Of a DNA stretch of 64,000 nucleotides, positions 39,301 through 53,700 are shown piece after piece. Origin of the DNA: Eonycteris spelaea (lineage: Eukaryota > Chordata > Mammalia > Chiroptera > Pteropodidae); the NCBI GenBank assembly GCA_003508835.1, contig PUFA01000034.1:5978501-6042500 (forward strand). Direction: 5' to 3'. The stretch's first letter is position 1. Every line of letters begins with the position of its first letter. The notes beneath the pieces were generated by a model that saw only the letters and a list, made by a program, of their open reading frames with translations, was not told the origin of the DNA and did not search any database. The position numbers were made by a program, and so were the translations under genes.

Positions 39301-41710
39301 AACAAAGTATATTCCTTCTTTCAAATACCATTTTCAATAAGTCGCTGAGAAATCCACCATGTGGTGTCTCTCCAAGGAACTCATTTTTTGTCACTCTTCT
39401 GTCACGCAACCTTACCTGCAACTCCTTCGGCAAATAACAAGTCATTCATGCCGTTCACTCAGCAAAGAGCCACTGAGCATCCTCCCACGCCAGGCCCCTC
39501 ACAGGCCGCGGGGCTTTGCCGGTGGAGAAGAAGGTGCCTGTGGCCCGGAGCTCGGAGCCCAGCAGGAAGGGCAGAGACTGACGCCTCAGCTGTTCCTTCT
39601 GCAGCCTGCGGGGTGCCAGGCCTGTCCGTGCATCGGGGCCAAGAGCAACGACCCCTGCCCCCTGGTGCCTCCTCGGGGGCCCCACCTTGGTTTCGCACAG
39701 AGGCGCGTGTGGAGGGCAGGGTGGGGCAGGGACGGCGGGTTAGCTCTTCGGCTTGGACCTGGTGGAGTCGGAGGTCGCCTGGGACCGCCCGGAAGCAGCA
39801 CGTGTTGGTTCCTAAGGCTGTTGTAACTAATCACCAGACACTTGGTGGCTTAAAACAACAGAAATGTGTTTTCTCATAAGCCCTAGAGGCAGCCGCTCAA
39901 AAGCGAAGGCATTGCCGTATTCCCGCCACAGGCGATAGGGGAGGCTCCATCCCCGCCTCCTCGAGCTTCTGGTGGCCCTTAGTGTTCCTTGGCTGGTGGC
40001 CACATGACTCCATCTTCTGCCGTCACCTTTACACCGCCTCTCCTCTGTGTGTCTGGATCAGATCCTCTTCTGTGTCCCTCCGGTCAGGATACATGTCATG
40101 GCGTTTAGAGTCACCTGGATAATCCAGGCTAAATTCTGCATCTGCAGAACCTTAACTTTAACCCATCGTTGCATCTAAGGTCATATTTACAGATTCTGAG
40201 GATCGACATGTGAGCATCGCTGTTTTTTTGTGGCCACCATTCAACCCAACGCAAGTATTTGGGCAGGGACAACGGCCTCTACTAAGGCCTTGAAGTGGGA
40301 GGGAGATGGGCTGGCACGTTTGAGGGACCACAAGGTGGTCAGAAAGGTTTGCTCACAGTCGGCGAAGGTGGCGTGAGCTGCGGTTGGAAAAGCAGATCAC
40401 GGTTATCCTGTACCACGAGGAAGGCTTCGAGAGGTTTTCAGAAGAGCGGAAGCAGGTTGAATGTATGTTTAAGGGGTCGTCTCGGCTGCTGTTTGGAGAC
40501 GGGAGGTCGTGGTGGCTTAGCAAGGGGCGAGCGTGGAGGTGGGGGAAGTGGATGCCTGTAGGGAATACTCGGGAGGCAGAGCTGACAGGAGGGGGAGATG
40601 CAGTGTGGGACGGTGGAGGAGGCCGTTAGAGATGCCAGGGAGGACTCTGCCCAGGCGTGAGCAGCTGTGTGCACAGCGGTGGAGGGCTGAGGAGCACATC
40701 TGGGGAGGACGATCACAAATCCGCGAGTCCAGTTCAGGATGTGTAGAACTTGAGGTCAGTTGGACATGTGGCCGGGCTCAGAGGGGGTGCTCTGAGAAAG
40801 TGGGGAGGTAGGAAAGGCCAGGGCCGTCCTTCAGAGCTGCAGGGGGAACCCCACCACCGGGAGGGAGGGGGTAGCACAGAAGACACAGGTCGGAGAAGAA
40901 CACAGAGTGGACAGGGGCCAGGGACACCAGGGACAGAGTGAGGAGGAAGGAGGAGAGTCGGCTGGATTATAGCTCCTTGGGCAATCTGCCAAGACCCTTA
41001 ATGCTGCCTCCTAAGGATGCAGCTAAAAATCTGAGTCAGTGTCGCTCCGGGCTAAATTGGCCAATTTATTCCCTCATTAACAAGCAAGCGAATTTATGGC
41101 ACAAGACCAAACTCTGCCACCACAGTTCAGTTTCCTTGCACTGTCTAATCTTTGAATAACACTTTTTGTCATTTTTGTAACCCGTTGTGAAATCCAGCAT
41201 TTCCCCTGCGACAGGGGAGGACCCTGGAGCAGCTGCTAAAGGGTTTATGCTGCTCCGTGAGACCTGTGTGGGGGTTTAAGTGGTGTTATAGTGCATCTAG
41301 TGGCCTAATGGCTAAATTACCAAACGTTAAAAAAGCAGCCAAATGCTGCTTTGTTCGTTTTGTAATTACAAAAGTCAGCATCCCATGAATATATGTTTAG
41401 GATTTATACTGTGCTAAGCAGTGGCCAAGGTACTGGGCTGGCGACTGTACGTGGATCCTTGACCTCAAGAAGCTCACTGGAAGACAGTACCCCAAGCAGA
41501 TACTAGAATAGCATGCACGAAACAGTAATGGAAAACAGGTGATGGTTTATGTGGGCGTTTTAAGGTGGATACGAGAGTTTGTAGGAGAGTGAGGTTGACA
41601 AGGACTGGGGTCAAAGGGACGCTGGGTTCGGATCTCTGTTCCCCCAGGCGATAGCCAGGTGGCCCGAGGTCACTTGCTTCATCTCTCTAAGCCTCAGCTT
41701 TGTTTGGGAA

Positions 41711-41744
<34 letters not shown>

Positions 41745-44700
41745 TCCCCTGGGACAAGCAGATCAGCCCAAAAGTCTGACTTGAAGATTTTAGTTTCGGA
41801 AACGGACATGTTCTCTTATCTGTTGGTCTCTTCTCCCAAGCCACTGTGAAATTAAAATCGTTTGATCTTAGCCCTGCTCAAGAGACATGCCTGACACAGA
41901 TGATTAACAAGGGACAAAAATGCTAAAGGAACGCTCTGGCCTCAGAGAGGTGGGCAGACACGTGACCCTGTCCACTCTGATGGCCTTCATCCTTTATTTG
42001 TGCAGCTGGCCCCAGAGCCAACCCTGCTGTAGCCACCGTGCAGAGGCGCCTACACGAGTCTAATGACATAGTGTCAGCGTGGCCTTTGAGTAAAATGAAA
42101 GGTGACCTGATGGCTTCATGTGGCATACCAAAATGTTCTCAGCTGTCAGGCCAGTTGTCATTTCTGGATTCCATGAATCTGTTTTCTGACTTCAGAATCT
42201 CTCACCGAAAGTCACAAACCACAGAGGCAATTCTGCGCATGCAGTAGCAAAAAAAAAAAAAAAAAAGAAGAAGAAAAAAAAAAAAGAAAGAAAAGAAAAA
42301 GAAAAAGAAAAAAAATCGAGGCCACCGTGTCTGAAGCCAGTCATTCTAGTGGGCGTTTTCTTTTTGCTAGATTGCATGCAGTACAGCAGGTGGCTGTGTA
42401 TTTCTTTAAAAACAAGATGTTTTTAGAAAGATGAAAAATTCCTGTGATTATTTAATGATTCTCTTGTTATAGAAACATCTTATCAGGGGCCTGCTATTTA
42501 AGCCTGTTCATCCTGAAGGTAATTCCGTTATAGCCCAATAATCAAGGAAGCTCAAACATCTACTTATAAACAGATTTTTTGTTTGTTGGTTGGTTGCTGA
42601 CCTTTTTTTTTATTTATTTGAAATGGAATCATTCTCTGTATTGCTGTGGATAAAGTTTACTCAGATTGGGTGGGCTAACTAACTATGACTATTTCAAAGA
42701 CTGGTATTTGGGAAATTTTCATTAGAGGCTTTCTGACAGGTTTAAAACTGTTATACAAGGTTTAGCATATTTCTTTTAAAATTTAATTCTATAATAAAAT
42801 ACCTGTTAATATGAAAAAAAAAGGTACTAAATATAAACAAACAACAAAGTCTTCCAGGGGCATGAAAGTGGAAGCATGGAGTGTCTCATGTTAGTTTTTC
42901 CACTCGCAAAGTTAGGCTCGCATTTGCCTTTCAACGTGGTTGGAATGAAGAGGCCACCAGGACTGTGTTCTGTCTCGACAATAAGAGGACACCAGCCTCT
43001 CTGCCTCAGGGCCACTGCTGATGGTGGGTCCCTATGGAACCATCACAGATTCCCCTGGGACCAGTGTGGGCTAAAGCTCTGAGGATGACAGTTCAGAAAC
43101 AGGAGACAGCTGCTCTCTTTCCTCAGTCAGGCTTTTCCCTTGGGGTGGGGTGGCTGGGGGTTTGACGCAGCTGTTTTTGTTAAGTATTGATTGTTCTCTG
43201 CTTTTCTCACCATCGTGGTCTTGGGCACCTAGACTCTGCCCTCTTGGAGCTCCTGCTCTGGTGGGTGTGTGGCTGGGAGGATAAAGAGATGGTGACAGGC
43301 GAGGAGGGTACTTCTGGAGGCAGAAGAGAGGCATCTGATTCTGAAGGGCGTGTCGGGGGAGGGCTAGAGGTGGGGGCTTCGGGATTGAGAGATGACTTAG
43401 GGGGTGCACCTCTGGGACAGGACACCAACGTCTGTGAAGGAATGACAAGGAAATCAGTGTGACAGAGCAGGAGCAGGGGGAGAGGGAGGTGATGGGGATG
43501 AAGAATTTCATCATGCAAACGAGCATTTCTTGTTTTGTTTTTGAAAGTGTTTTAGATGGCACTTTCTCAGATCAGGACGTGTTTCTGGATGAAACTCTGT
43601 CCTTCTTAGCTGTGTTCACCATCTCCGCCCCTGCTTCTTCTTTTTTTTTTTTTTTCTCCAAAGTTCCATTAGCTCATGGGATTAGGCATTGTGTATCTAA
43701 AATGAAACACGCTGTCGAGATTTATAGCCAGTTAATTGGCTGTCTCTTTCTCAGTTACCCATTTATGTTCAAACATGCATTTTGTTATTTCTAAATAATT
43801 CATTATTGTAAAGTACAGCATTCATGGAAGGTAACTTAGGAGTTTTTGTATAAATTACATGTAAGACGGAAAGATAAACCTCAAACTTAATGAAAAAGCA
43901 GTTATTTCCCAAGCCTTATGTTTAGAAAAATGATAACTTTTAACTTATGTTAATTAAGTAACCAAGGAAGATTAATTAACATAGGTAGGAAAGGCCAGCT
44001 GAAGTCATTATTTATTCTTGCTTTCAGATCGTTCTTTAGAATTTGTGCAGTTTCTAGAGTAAATTGATATGCCTTCAATATGCCCCAAAGGCTTTGCGCC
44101 CAAGTAATTATATTTTATATTTGATTGTTGTATTTTTTGTAGCCCATATTTAGACATTTAAACTTCCTTGAACATTCTAAGCTTTCAGTATCTTTTATGA
44201 CCGCTCAGTAGATAGCAGCTATTATGATGAGCAAGAAGGGAGTGGGGCTCAAAGGGGGCGTGTTCCCGGGGGGCTGGACTTACTTCCTCCAGAACAGAAA
44301 GAGCTGCGAGACTTGCAGCTGCTTCTCGTGGGCAATAACTGAAGAGCAATTTGGTGGAATTATCCAGCTTAATGCAGAGCAGGGAAATTCTTCTTCTTTG
44401 TGCCCGAAATGTTCCTACTGTAGGTTTAGGGGGAGGACTGGGCTCGTGAAACCTCTCCGGCCAAAATAAGAGGTGGCCTTTTCATTCGTGGAAAATTGGA
44501 TGGCATAAAGACGAGATGAAGAGCCGCCTTCCAATTTATGGATCAGAAATGAAGTACCAGCAGCTATATAAGCAATGGTTTCCCCTAGTAGGGCAGACAG
44601 ATCATTAGCCATTTGAAGTAATTAAAAGATCAGGCAGTTTTTCCTCACTTTTATGTCCCTAACATAATGGCGATGAGACTTTGATTTTTTTTTTAAGTTC

Positions 44701-47700
44701 CATGCTTCACCAAATAGCTCAAGATTTATATACAGATCATTGACAGAATGAAAATAGTAAGAAACTATTATCAGTTTATAGATATGTGTGTGTATACGTG
44801 TGGTTAATCAGATTTATCATACGGCTGAGTTTCAGATTGAAAAAGGCAACGTTGCTATTTCTTATTTCGTAATTAATCGATCCTTTGTATTTCCATATTC
44901 GAGTTTGCCCAATCTAATTTTCTGTTCTTCCGTAAGCCCAAGCAAGGGATGATGTTTTTGTGTTAGAAGACACTGCTTAAGAGTCAGCCCGCCTTCCTTT
45001 TTAATCCTCCTTCTTAGGGTCAACCGGGACCACCAGGGCCACAGGGTCCTATTGGACCCCTGGGACCACCAGGACCCATTGGACTAACAGGAGAGAAAGG
45101 AATGAGAGGTGACAGTGGCCTTCCCGGAGCAGCAGGTGACAAAGGAGATAAGGTACGCCTCTTCTTATGTGAAAGATCCGTATTGACCACTTACCAGCAC
45201 TACTGTGCCAGAGTTTCGTAATCATGAGCAGTACCTACTTTCACCTTAAAATAAATTTAGTCTAAACTCCTCCTCTATAATCAGCCTTCCTTTCATAACC
45301 CTGTTCCAGAGAAGCATGCCTTCTTAACCTTTTCGATGCGCTGACATACATGATTGTGCTCAGTGGGAAGCTGGCTTATTTCATGGCTTTTTCAAAAACT
45401 TCAGTGGTATTATATGTATCATGCTGAGTCATTTTTTTTTCATTCAACCATGTGGCTTAGAGATCATTCCATATTGATTTATGTAGTTTGAACTTATGCC
45501 ATTAAAAATACTGCGTAACATGCCGTAGTTTGGATGAAACTATAGTTTATTCTCTGTTGATGAGAATTTGAGATTCTAAGCATGTGAAATTTACAAAATC
45601 CTATAAACGGCTTGTGTGCACAGTTAGGAGTTTGTTTCTCTAGGACAGGTAGATTCTGATAAGCTGACTTTCCAGCTTACAGAGTACTGACTATTCTTTG
45701 AATTGCTACTGCCATGTTGGCTTCCTTAGGACAGAAAAAAGTACAAAAGGTTGACTCTTAAAAGTCAGCATTTAAGCTCAGTAATGTAAAAATAGGTGAC
45801 AATGACTACTAAGTGTTTTTTAAGATGTGTTATTAATTATTTATGCTTTCTAGTAAATCAACTTGTTAATCTAATAATTTTGTAACTTTTATAACTTGGT
45901 TTATTTTCTGGAATTTTAGGGTCCAACTGGTGTTCCTGGATTTCCGGGTTTGGATGGCATACCTGTAAGTACCCCTAAATTTTCTCTATTTTTTAAAAAA
46001 GGGAGAAACCCTCATCAAAACCCTTAAAATCACATGATCAAAAAACTTACGTATGGCGGACTCTCTTCATATTTTCATGTCAGTGCTTGAAGGAGTGCTT
46101 GCATTTCAATTTCATGGAATGACCCCGAGAGAGGCCAAAACACTTTACTGGAATAGCAACGTTTTCAAATAAATCAGAGAAAAACATTCTGAAATACAAA
46201 CCACATAGACTTGTCAAGTACAATATTCTGGAAATACATGTATACTCATAATGCAAGTTTTTATTCGCTGTTGAGTCCTAATTTTTGAAGTGGGTTTAAG
46301 GCTCACTTCTAACATGAAAACCAAATGACAGAAGGAAGAGATATTGAGGGGCTTTATATCGTTCATTGCAGTCTTTTCTAATGATTTCAAGGAAGGCTTC
46401 CTCCCAAATCTCCCAAATCCTCCAAACCAAATGAATTTACACTGAGGCCTATTAAAATTTATTTTTACTATGCTACATAACACTTGTGGGTGGGGAAGGA
46501 AGTTTCACAAAATCAAACAGCAATTGCCAGAATTTGAGTACCCATGTTGCATAACCTTTGTGTGATAATATTCTTGCAAAAATGCCTCGCCACTAATTTT
46601 GTTTCCCACAGGGGCACCCAGGGCCTCCTGGATCCAGAGGCAAGCCTGGTGTGAATGGCTACAATGGCTCGAGAGGTGATCCGGGCTTTCCAGGAGAAAG
46701 AGGAGCCCCTGGCCTGGGCGGCCCTCCAGTAAGATGCCCAGAGCTCACCCCAATGGGAATCTTAAAAGAAAACACCCTATCGTGGGAACAGGCTCAATAT
46801 GTGTTCAAGAAACAGGGTTAATACTAGTGTGCTGGGAACGTGACGAACAAATGAGCGTGCCTGGAGGATGGGGACCGAGAGGGGGGCGGGGCCTAGAACG
46901 CTTTGGGATCTCGTGGACTGCAGAAGGGGGCTGGATTTCCTTTTCTGTGTGATGGGAAAGCTCTGGATGGTATTAAGGAAGGAAGCGATATGACTTGATT
47001 GAGGTTCCGCTAAGATGCTCCGGGCCGCTGTACTGAGAATGGATAGTGGGGGAAGGGAGCAGGGAGGCCAGTCAGCAGAGCTTATGTTGTTTATCATTCA
47101 GGGTTCACTGCACACAGGGAAACCCCTCTATGTACTTGAAAGGCGTTTAATACAGAGAACGGAGCGTTTATTTGAATGGCTGGAGACGTGGAACTCGGAG
47201 GCCACCATGGGACTGCTGATTTCTAAGGCTCACACTTAGCTGCAATCCAGAAGTCTGGAATCTGCCTTCACAACACAACCTCAGCTTCTCACTCCCACAT
47301 CAAGACACCAGCAAATGCTCAGTTTTCTGCCTTTCTGCTTGGCGGCACCCACAGTACCAGAAAGAGGATGCCTTCTTCGCTTCTCCCCTCCAAATCTCAT
47401 AAGTACCTCTCCCAGGTGGAGCCTAATTCACATCCAGCTGCAAAGAGGTCTAGGAAATGTAGTTTTTTTTTTTCTAATCCCCATAAGGCAATAAGATAAA
47501 TCGAAGGGTTTGGAATGGATGCCCAGAAACAGTTGGCAATAACCAGCACTTGGGAAGACTTTACCGCTCTTAGGGGTTTCCTTTTTTTCTTCAAAAATTC
47601 TGACTTTTATTTAAAATCAAGAAATACCCTTTCCTTTATGTCTTATATTTCCTTCCTCTTTTTCTTTTTCTCACTTAAATAAAGATTGGAGAAGATTTGG

Positions 47701-50700
47701 CTTTTCAAAACTGATTTGCTATGACTATTTTTCAGAAAAGTCTTTCTATTTCCCTAATTGAATATCATTTCCCAAGATTCCTTGTAAAAGATTTTCTTGT
47801 CATCACTACCAGAGTCATCTTGATTTCTTCTGAGTTTTCCTTTTGCTCCAGATCCTAGCGGAGCTGATCTGAACATAGAACTGAAAGGGAATTTTCATAC
47901 GCACACGTTTCTCGTGGCATCAAATAGGAAAAACAACCAGCTTTCGTTAGTGAGCTCCCCAGCCATCCTTTGTTTTCAAAACTCAGCCATGGGAAGGGCC
48001 AAGTGCAGTCTGGTGAGTGCACATTTCTTAAGATCTCCCAATGGGGTCAAACCTCATTCTGCTGAGTGTCTGTGAATGTTTAAGAGGGCAAAGGTCCCCG
48101 GCTGTAGATTTAACACAGCGTGCGGTGCTGACCACGGTACTGAAGTTCATCATTGTGGGTTCTGCGAGGCAGCTTTCTTTCCTTTGACTCATTTCATGTA
48201 TAAGCAGACCCCTCCCCCCCTTTGCATAATAGTGGGGGACCTTCAGAAAGATCACTCAAGCTGGAACCATACCAACAAGGTTAACAAATGATGAGAAAAA
48301 TCACTGTTGTCCTGTGTCCTTCACAATATTTTATTAAACGTTAAAAACTCTCTTACTGTTAGCTATGAATATATAGGGAATGCTTTTATAAACGAATATT
48401 TATTTGGTACATTGTAATTTAAAACATTATACACATCGAGAATTAGAGTGTTTCATTTCCTTGTAAAAACTTATCAAGACTGGTTTGACAAGGCTCGCCT
48501 TCTTCTCGTCATGTCACTTATAATATGAAGCAAACGTGTTTTGTGTGCTTTGGTGAATTGTCGTACTCTTTCTAAGTTTGGATTAGTCTCCCGTATTCTG
48601 AAATAGATCTAAGAATTGCTTGAACATGAAATTCTTGTGCCTGTGCCACTTCCTCTGACACATCTTCATCCTTTTCGTCACAACCACTCTCCTTTCCTAA
48701 GGTGAGTGAGTTAGTCTTCACCAAGTCCCTCAGGCTCGCGTGACCGAGGTGTCGATATTCCCACACATCAGTTATTTCTTTTATAGCTCTATTTACATTC
48801 TGCTTGATTTTCCTTCCAGTGTTATTTTTCATTTCCTCACTTCACTTTGACCTTCGCTGGTCAATTCCCTCTTTCAATGATTTGTTCTTACGAAATGTCA
48901 TTTGGATTGATCACTGTGAAATAAAGGGACAACACAACTACACACTTTGCTCTGTGTGTGTGCGTGTGCGTGAGTGCGTGTGTGTGGTGTGTGTGTGTGT
49001 GTGTGGTGTGTACTGGGAGATATGCAGTGACCAGTCACAGACAGACTTTGTGAACAATGATGTAATTCAGCCAGTGCTCATGAGCGATCGTGGTCCCATG
49101 AGCTAACAGTGACATTTTTACTTTGTGCGGTTACTCAGTTAATACAGTGGTAACTGAAGTCGAACCTTTTGTTAACAGAACTGGTGCTATTTTCCTTAAC
49201 TGTGGAACTGAAATCATGCATATTGCAACTGTGCAAAGCAAGACCCCCTGTGTAGGCGAATCGATTTCTCAAGGAAACCGCTGATGTAATTTATCATTAA
49301 ACTTAGTATCCCCGTTGGAAGCAAAGTCAGGTGTTCTTTTGCATGTTCTTTGTAGGAACTTGATATACAGAAATGGTTAAAATCATTTTTATGTGGTAAC
49401 CCAGTTAAAATATATTAATATATTAAGTAGAATAGTAAGATATTAAGTAGGAGAACTTTGGGAGAAAATAATACATTGAGTATTTCACTCACTTAAAAAA
49501 ATACACCAAGTAAACTTGCAGCTACATACAAAAATCTTCCAAAAGAAACACTAATTTTAAGTTAATATTCGAAAGATGCTTAGATTCTCTTTTAAATACA
49601 AATATTGAAATGGATAAACTATTTCTAGGGCATATTATTAACTGACAACTGCAAAATTATTTACTTCTAAGAATAATACATGTTTTATGAATAAAACATG
49701 CATTATGTTTTGAAAACAAAATGCAATTTTCCTGCTAAATAATTGATACTAGTAACATATTAGTATATGTTACATATAACCTACATAAATATGTATTACA
49801 TATTTATAATATGTTTATATGTATATAAATACAAATATATTAGTAAATATTCTGCCTTTGGATATTTCTTAATAGATTTTAACTGAATATTGAGTGACTG
49901 TAAGAGAACCTTAGGATGATGATAATAATAATAATAAAAGGAATAAAGAAATCTCTTCTAGTGAAACATGACCATAAATGATAATTTTATTAGTGTTTAA
50001 TACTTTACATAGGAAAGAAAATATTGAAATAGCGATATAATTTTTTCTTTTCTTAACTGAATATTTTATTTTCAGGGCCTTCCTGGAGAAAATGGAGAAA
50101 AAGGAAATTCAGTGTTCATTTTCCGTGCCGTTAAAGGTGTCCAGGTAAGCATGATCGCGGTGAGTTTAAAATTTTTTTTTCCACTTAGGTAAAGCCATGC
50201 AGGAAACATGTAGACTGAGATTTTTTGAAACATCCCTGAGCACAATGTTTTTTGTTTTTGTTTTTGTTTTTGCTTTTCATCATTACTCTCACCCTCCGGG
50301 ATGGCACTGTACTTCCTGTGTGAAGGCACATGGCTTTGGTTACTCTGGCTATAAAATTCCAGTACCTCCCAACTATTCTTGCAGAATTGCAGCAGATTTT
50401 TGGGGGTTTCTCAACCTTGGTACTGTTGACATTTGGAGCCAGATGATTATTTGGGCGAGGGCTGACCTGTGCATTGTAGACATTAAATAGTATCTCTGGC
50501 CTCTGCCCAGTAGATGCCAGTAATATCCTCCTCGCCCCAGCATATACACAGTATCTCCAAACATTACCAAATGTCCCCCAGGAAGAAAAATTACCCTCAT
50601 TTGAGAAGTACTGATTTATTTGTAGTCAAAATTTAATAGTAATACTTGCATTCCAGTATAATAGAAATCACCATTATTAAATTTGAAAATTATGGGAACC

Positions 50701-53700
50701 TTATCGCACTGTCCTTGGCAAATTAAATGCTCCTCTGTTTTAGCAGAGAATGATATACGAATATTCAGAAATAAACTGATGATCACCTCGTCTCTCTAAT
50801 ATGAGTAGCCATGGAGGAGCAGAAGTAGATCACTCGCTATGCAAAATCAAGAGGCGAGACAGAGGACATTTTCAAGTTGTGGTCATTTGTCTTAAGGAAG
50901 ACTATTCTACAACAATGAGATAAAAGTAGTTCTAGATTCTTCTACTAGACCCCGAGTTCCATGCTACCTGGAGTGGTGATGCCTTTCGTGAGCTCACACT
51001 TTTTGTTTGTGGCCTCTGTGCCCATTCGTACTTGTGAAACAGCAAAAACCATGCTTTTGCTTATGACTTGAATGGCATATTAGTAAACTAAGCATCAAAG
51101 CAAGGTCATTTTAGGGACCCACATGCTGTGTTGGAAGGAGTGAACTGACCCTTGCTACTACCGTGACTTTCAGCAACCCCCTTACGCTCTCTGAACCTCA
51201 TGTTTGTTATTTCTGAAAGAAAATTCAAATGACACCTACCCTACCTGCCTCTCAGCATTCATGATCTGTTATAATTTATATAACAGCGTATTATCAATTA
51301 TAATCTACTGCACAATACTAGTTATGGCGAGTATTTTTTTTTTGTCATTGTGCAGGAAAGGATGGGTGAATAAAAGGGGCAATGGATATCGAGAATTTAT
51401 CATCTTAAAGAGAAACGGAAGATTAATAAGCTTAGAGAAACAACAGTCTTGAGAGTCTACAGCCACTTCACGCACATTCAGTTGGTTATTACTGAAAGAA
51501 AAAAAACAAAACAGAAAATAAGGGTTGACAATTATGTGGAGAAATTGGAATACTTGGGTTGCTGGTGGGAATGTAAATGGTTCAGCTGCTGTAGAAGATG
51601 GTATGGTGATTCCTCAAAAAATTAAATGTAGAATTAGCCTATAATCCAGCTATTCTGCTTTGGGATGTATTTCCAAAAGAAATGAAGCAGGGACTCAAAC
51701 AGATATTTTGTACACCTATGTTCATGGAAGCATTATTTGCAAAAGCCAAAAGGTGGAAGGAACCCAACTGTCTACTGATGGATGAGTGGATAAACAGAAA
51801 GTGGTTTATATAGACAATGGAATGTTATTTAGTCTTAAAAAGGAAGGGAATTCTGACAACATGAATGAATCCTGAAGTTCTTATGCTAAGTGAAATAAGC
51901 TAGTCACAAAAGGACAAATAATGTGTGATTCCATTTATAGGAGGTCCCTGGAGTACTCAGATTCATAGAGAGAGCAAGCTTCTGGAATGGTGGTTGACAG
52001 GGGCTGGGAGAGGGCAATGGGTAGTTAGTATTTAGTGGGTACAGAGTTCACATTTGTGGGGGACAGGAAGGTTCTGGAGGTGGAAGGTGGTGATGTTTGC
52101 ACGATAGTGTGTATATAGTTAGTGCCACGGAACTGTACACTTAAAAATAGTTAAAAGGTAAACTTTTACATATATTTTACAATATTTTACATTTTTTTTA
52201 AAAAAAGCTTGTATTCAAGAGAATGTACATCCTTTGCTTCTTTAAAATAGGTTGTCTTGAGGCAGAGTCACAAAGCAGCAGATTGGCACAGAAGCAGATG
52301 GGAGAGAATTTCCACTCAAATTCCCTTTGCATCTACTCTGGGGTCATAAAAGGAGCAAGATGTCTACAAACGGAGGCAGGGCGAGGCCACTGGACCAGCG
52401 GCAGTTTAGCTGTGATTCAATGGGACTATCGAATTGAGAATTTAGAACATTTTAAACTGAAAGATGAAATCGTGTCTTGATTCCAGCTGCTCACTACTGC
52501 AGCCTCTTTCTCTGGTTTCAGCTGAGTAGAAGCAGAATTTGCACCTAAGATGGAGGTTGAATTTGCACCTAAGATAGAACCTTCCACGGTTGTCTTTTCA
52601 ACACTGAAAAATTGAACAGACTGTACATTAGACAGCTCAAATAATTCCCATGTGTTCCTACTTTTATGTCGTGTGTTTTAGGAAATGGGGTTGCTCTTCT
52701 AAACCAGTGTGTCGTTCGTTATTACTGCAGGGTGACAGAGGGGACCCAGGACCTCCTGGCTTACCAGTAAGTCTCCTGAATGGGCATGTGCTTCTGTTTG
52801 CTCCCAAATAGCTCATGGTCCCCACTGGTCTCTATCCCATCAGGACCAGCTGCAAAATTTGCAGGGTCCACCCAATGTGAAAAACTTCCAAAGAAACCAC
52901 AGTATAGGTCCCTTGTTCCAAAATTAAGAATGTCAAGACAGTGACAGCAGAACATTAAGTCAAGCGTGAAGCCTTATGTGACTGCATGGGTCTCACACCC
53001 ATGAAGCCATCCTTGAGTCTTGGCAAGCTTTTGATGACCTTGCTTTTCTATCTTTTAGTGATCGTTTGGTATTGCTCAGGTGTGTGGGGTCACTTAATAT
53101 TTAGGAAGTTAAGTCTGCTTAGAAACCGTGTAAATAATATACGTCAAGTAGAAATAATTTTGCTCTAGACCGTTCTGCCTACTGAATCAGTCATCATGTG
53201 TTAAATTTAATATTTTGCCCCATCCTCATCTCTGAACTTTGTAATTCAGTGATTCAATTAGTATTTTCAATTAATCAATGTTCGTAAGATTAACATTGAA
53301 AGCTATTTGCCTCCCAATGTTAACCTGCCATTTCGCTTGGTAACTTCGTCTGTAGACAGGATTTACTTACCTAGGTTGGTTTCCTTAGTACTTCTGAAGC
53401 TCAGGTCTACATAATCATGAGATACCTCGGTGGCACTGTTATGATAAATATCATTTGGTCCTCCAGGAGAGGACATTGCACACTCACAAGTCATTTGACC
53501 TGGGCAGGGCCAGCAGGAGAACAGAGTGCCTCTCTCCACACTTCCAGGAATGCCCAGCTGTAACCAGTCCTTGTGAATCTGTGTGTAAATTCATGTTGCA
53601 AAAATTACATGTTGCAGAAATTTGTTTATGACTGAATCATCTCGACCTTGAATCGGGGACCATATTCTTATCCATGTTGATCTGATAGGACACGTTTAAA

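Larger units (their letters stand above)
33788..45017 (+). other. COL4A4: COL4A4 intron 4
   Basis: The largest COL4A4 intron fully inside the window, 11.2 kb. It holds an L1 3' end (34.6 kb), a hAT MITE (35.2 kb), a MaLR-like LTR (39.8 kb), MIR (41.6 kb), a TG repeat (41.7 kb) and a purine tract (42.25 kb). The part from 38.9 to 41.0 kb is unusually GC-rich. 36.0-38.9 and 42.4-45.0 kb hold nothing I can name. Confidence 0.85.
46729..50075 (+). other. COL4A4: COL4A4 intron 7
   Basis: It holds a probable old LTR-like repeat (about 47.09-47.46 kb), a GT-rich microsatellite (48.95-49.01 kb) and very AT-rich sequence from 49.38 to 50.04 kb including a short ATA/TAA run. 47.6-48.9 kb shows nothing recognisable. 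Confidence 0.8.
50145..52730 (+). other. COL4A4: COL4A4 intron 8
   Basis: It holds a hAT MITE (50.4 kb), a MIR piece (51.13-51.26 kb) and an L1 3' end (51.5-52.2 kb). A 24-bp partial tandem duplication ('gaatttgcacctaagat' at 52535 and again at 52559) lies before exon 9. Confidence 0.85.

Noticed and set aside
39359..39879. Overlapping 155- and 172-codon frames in the GC-rich block
   Set aside because: Several overlapping frames on both strands, low-complexity composition, and the 3' part enters a MaLR-like LTR. No domain recognised.
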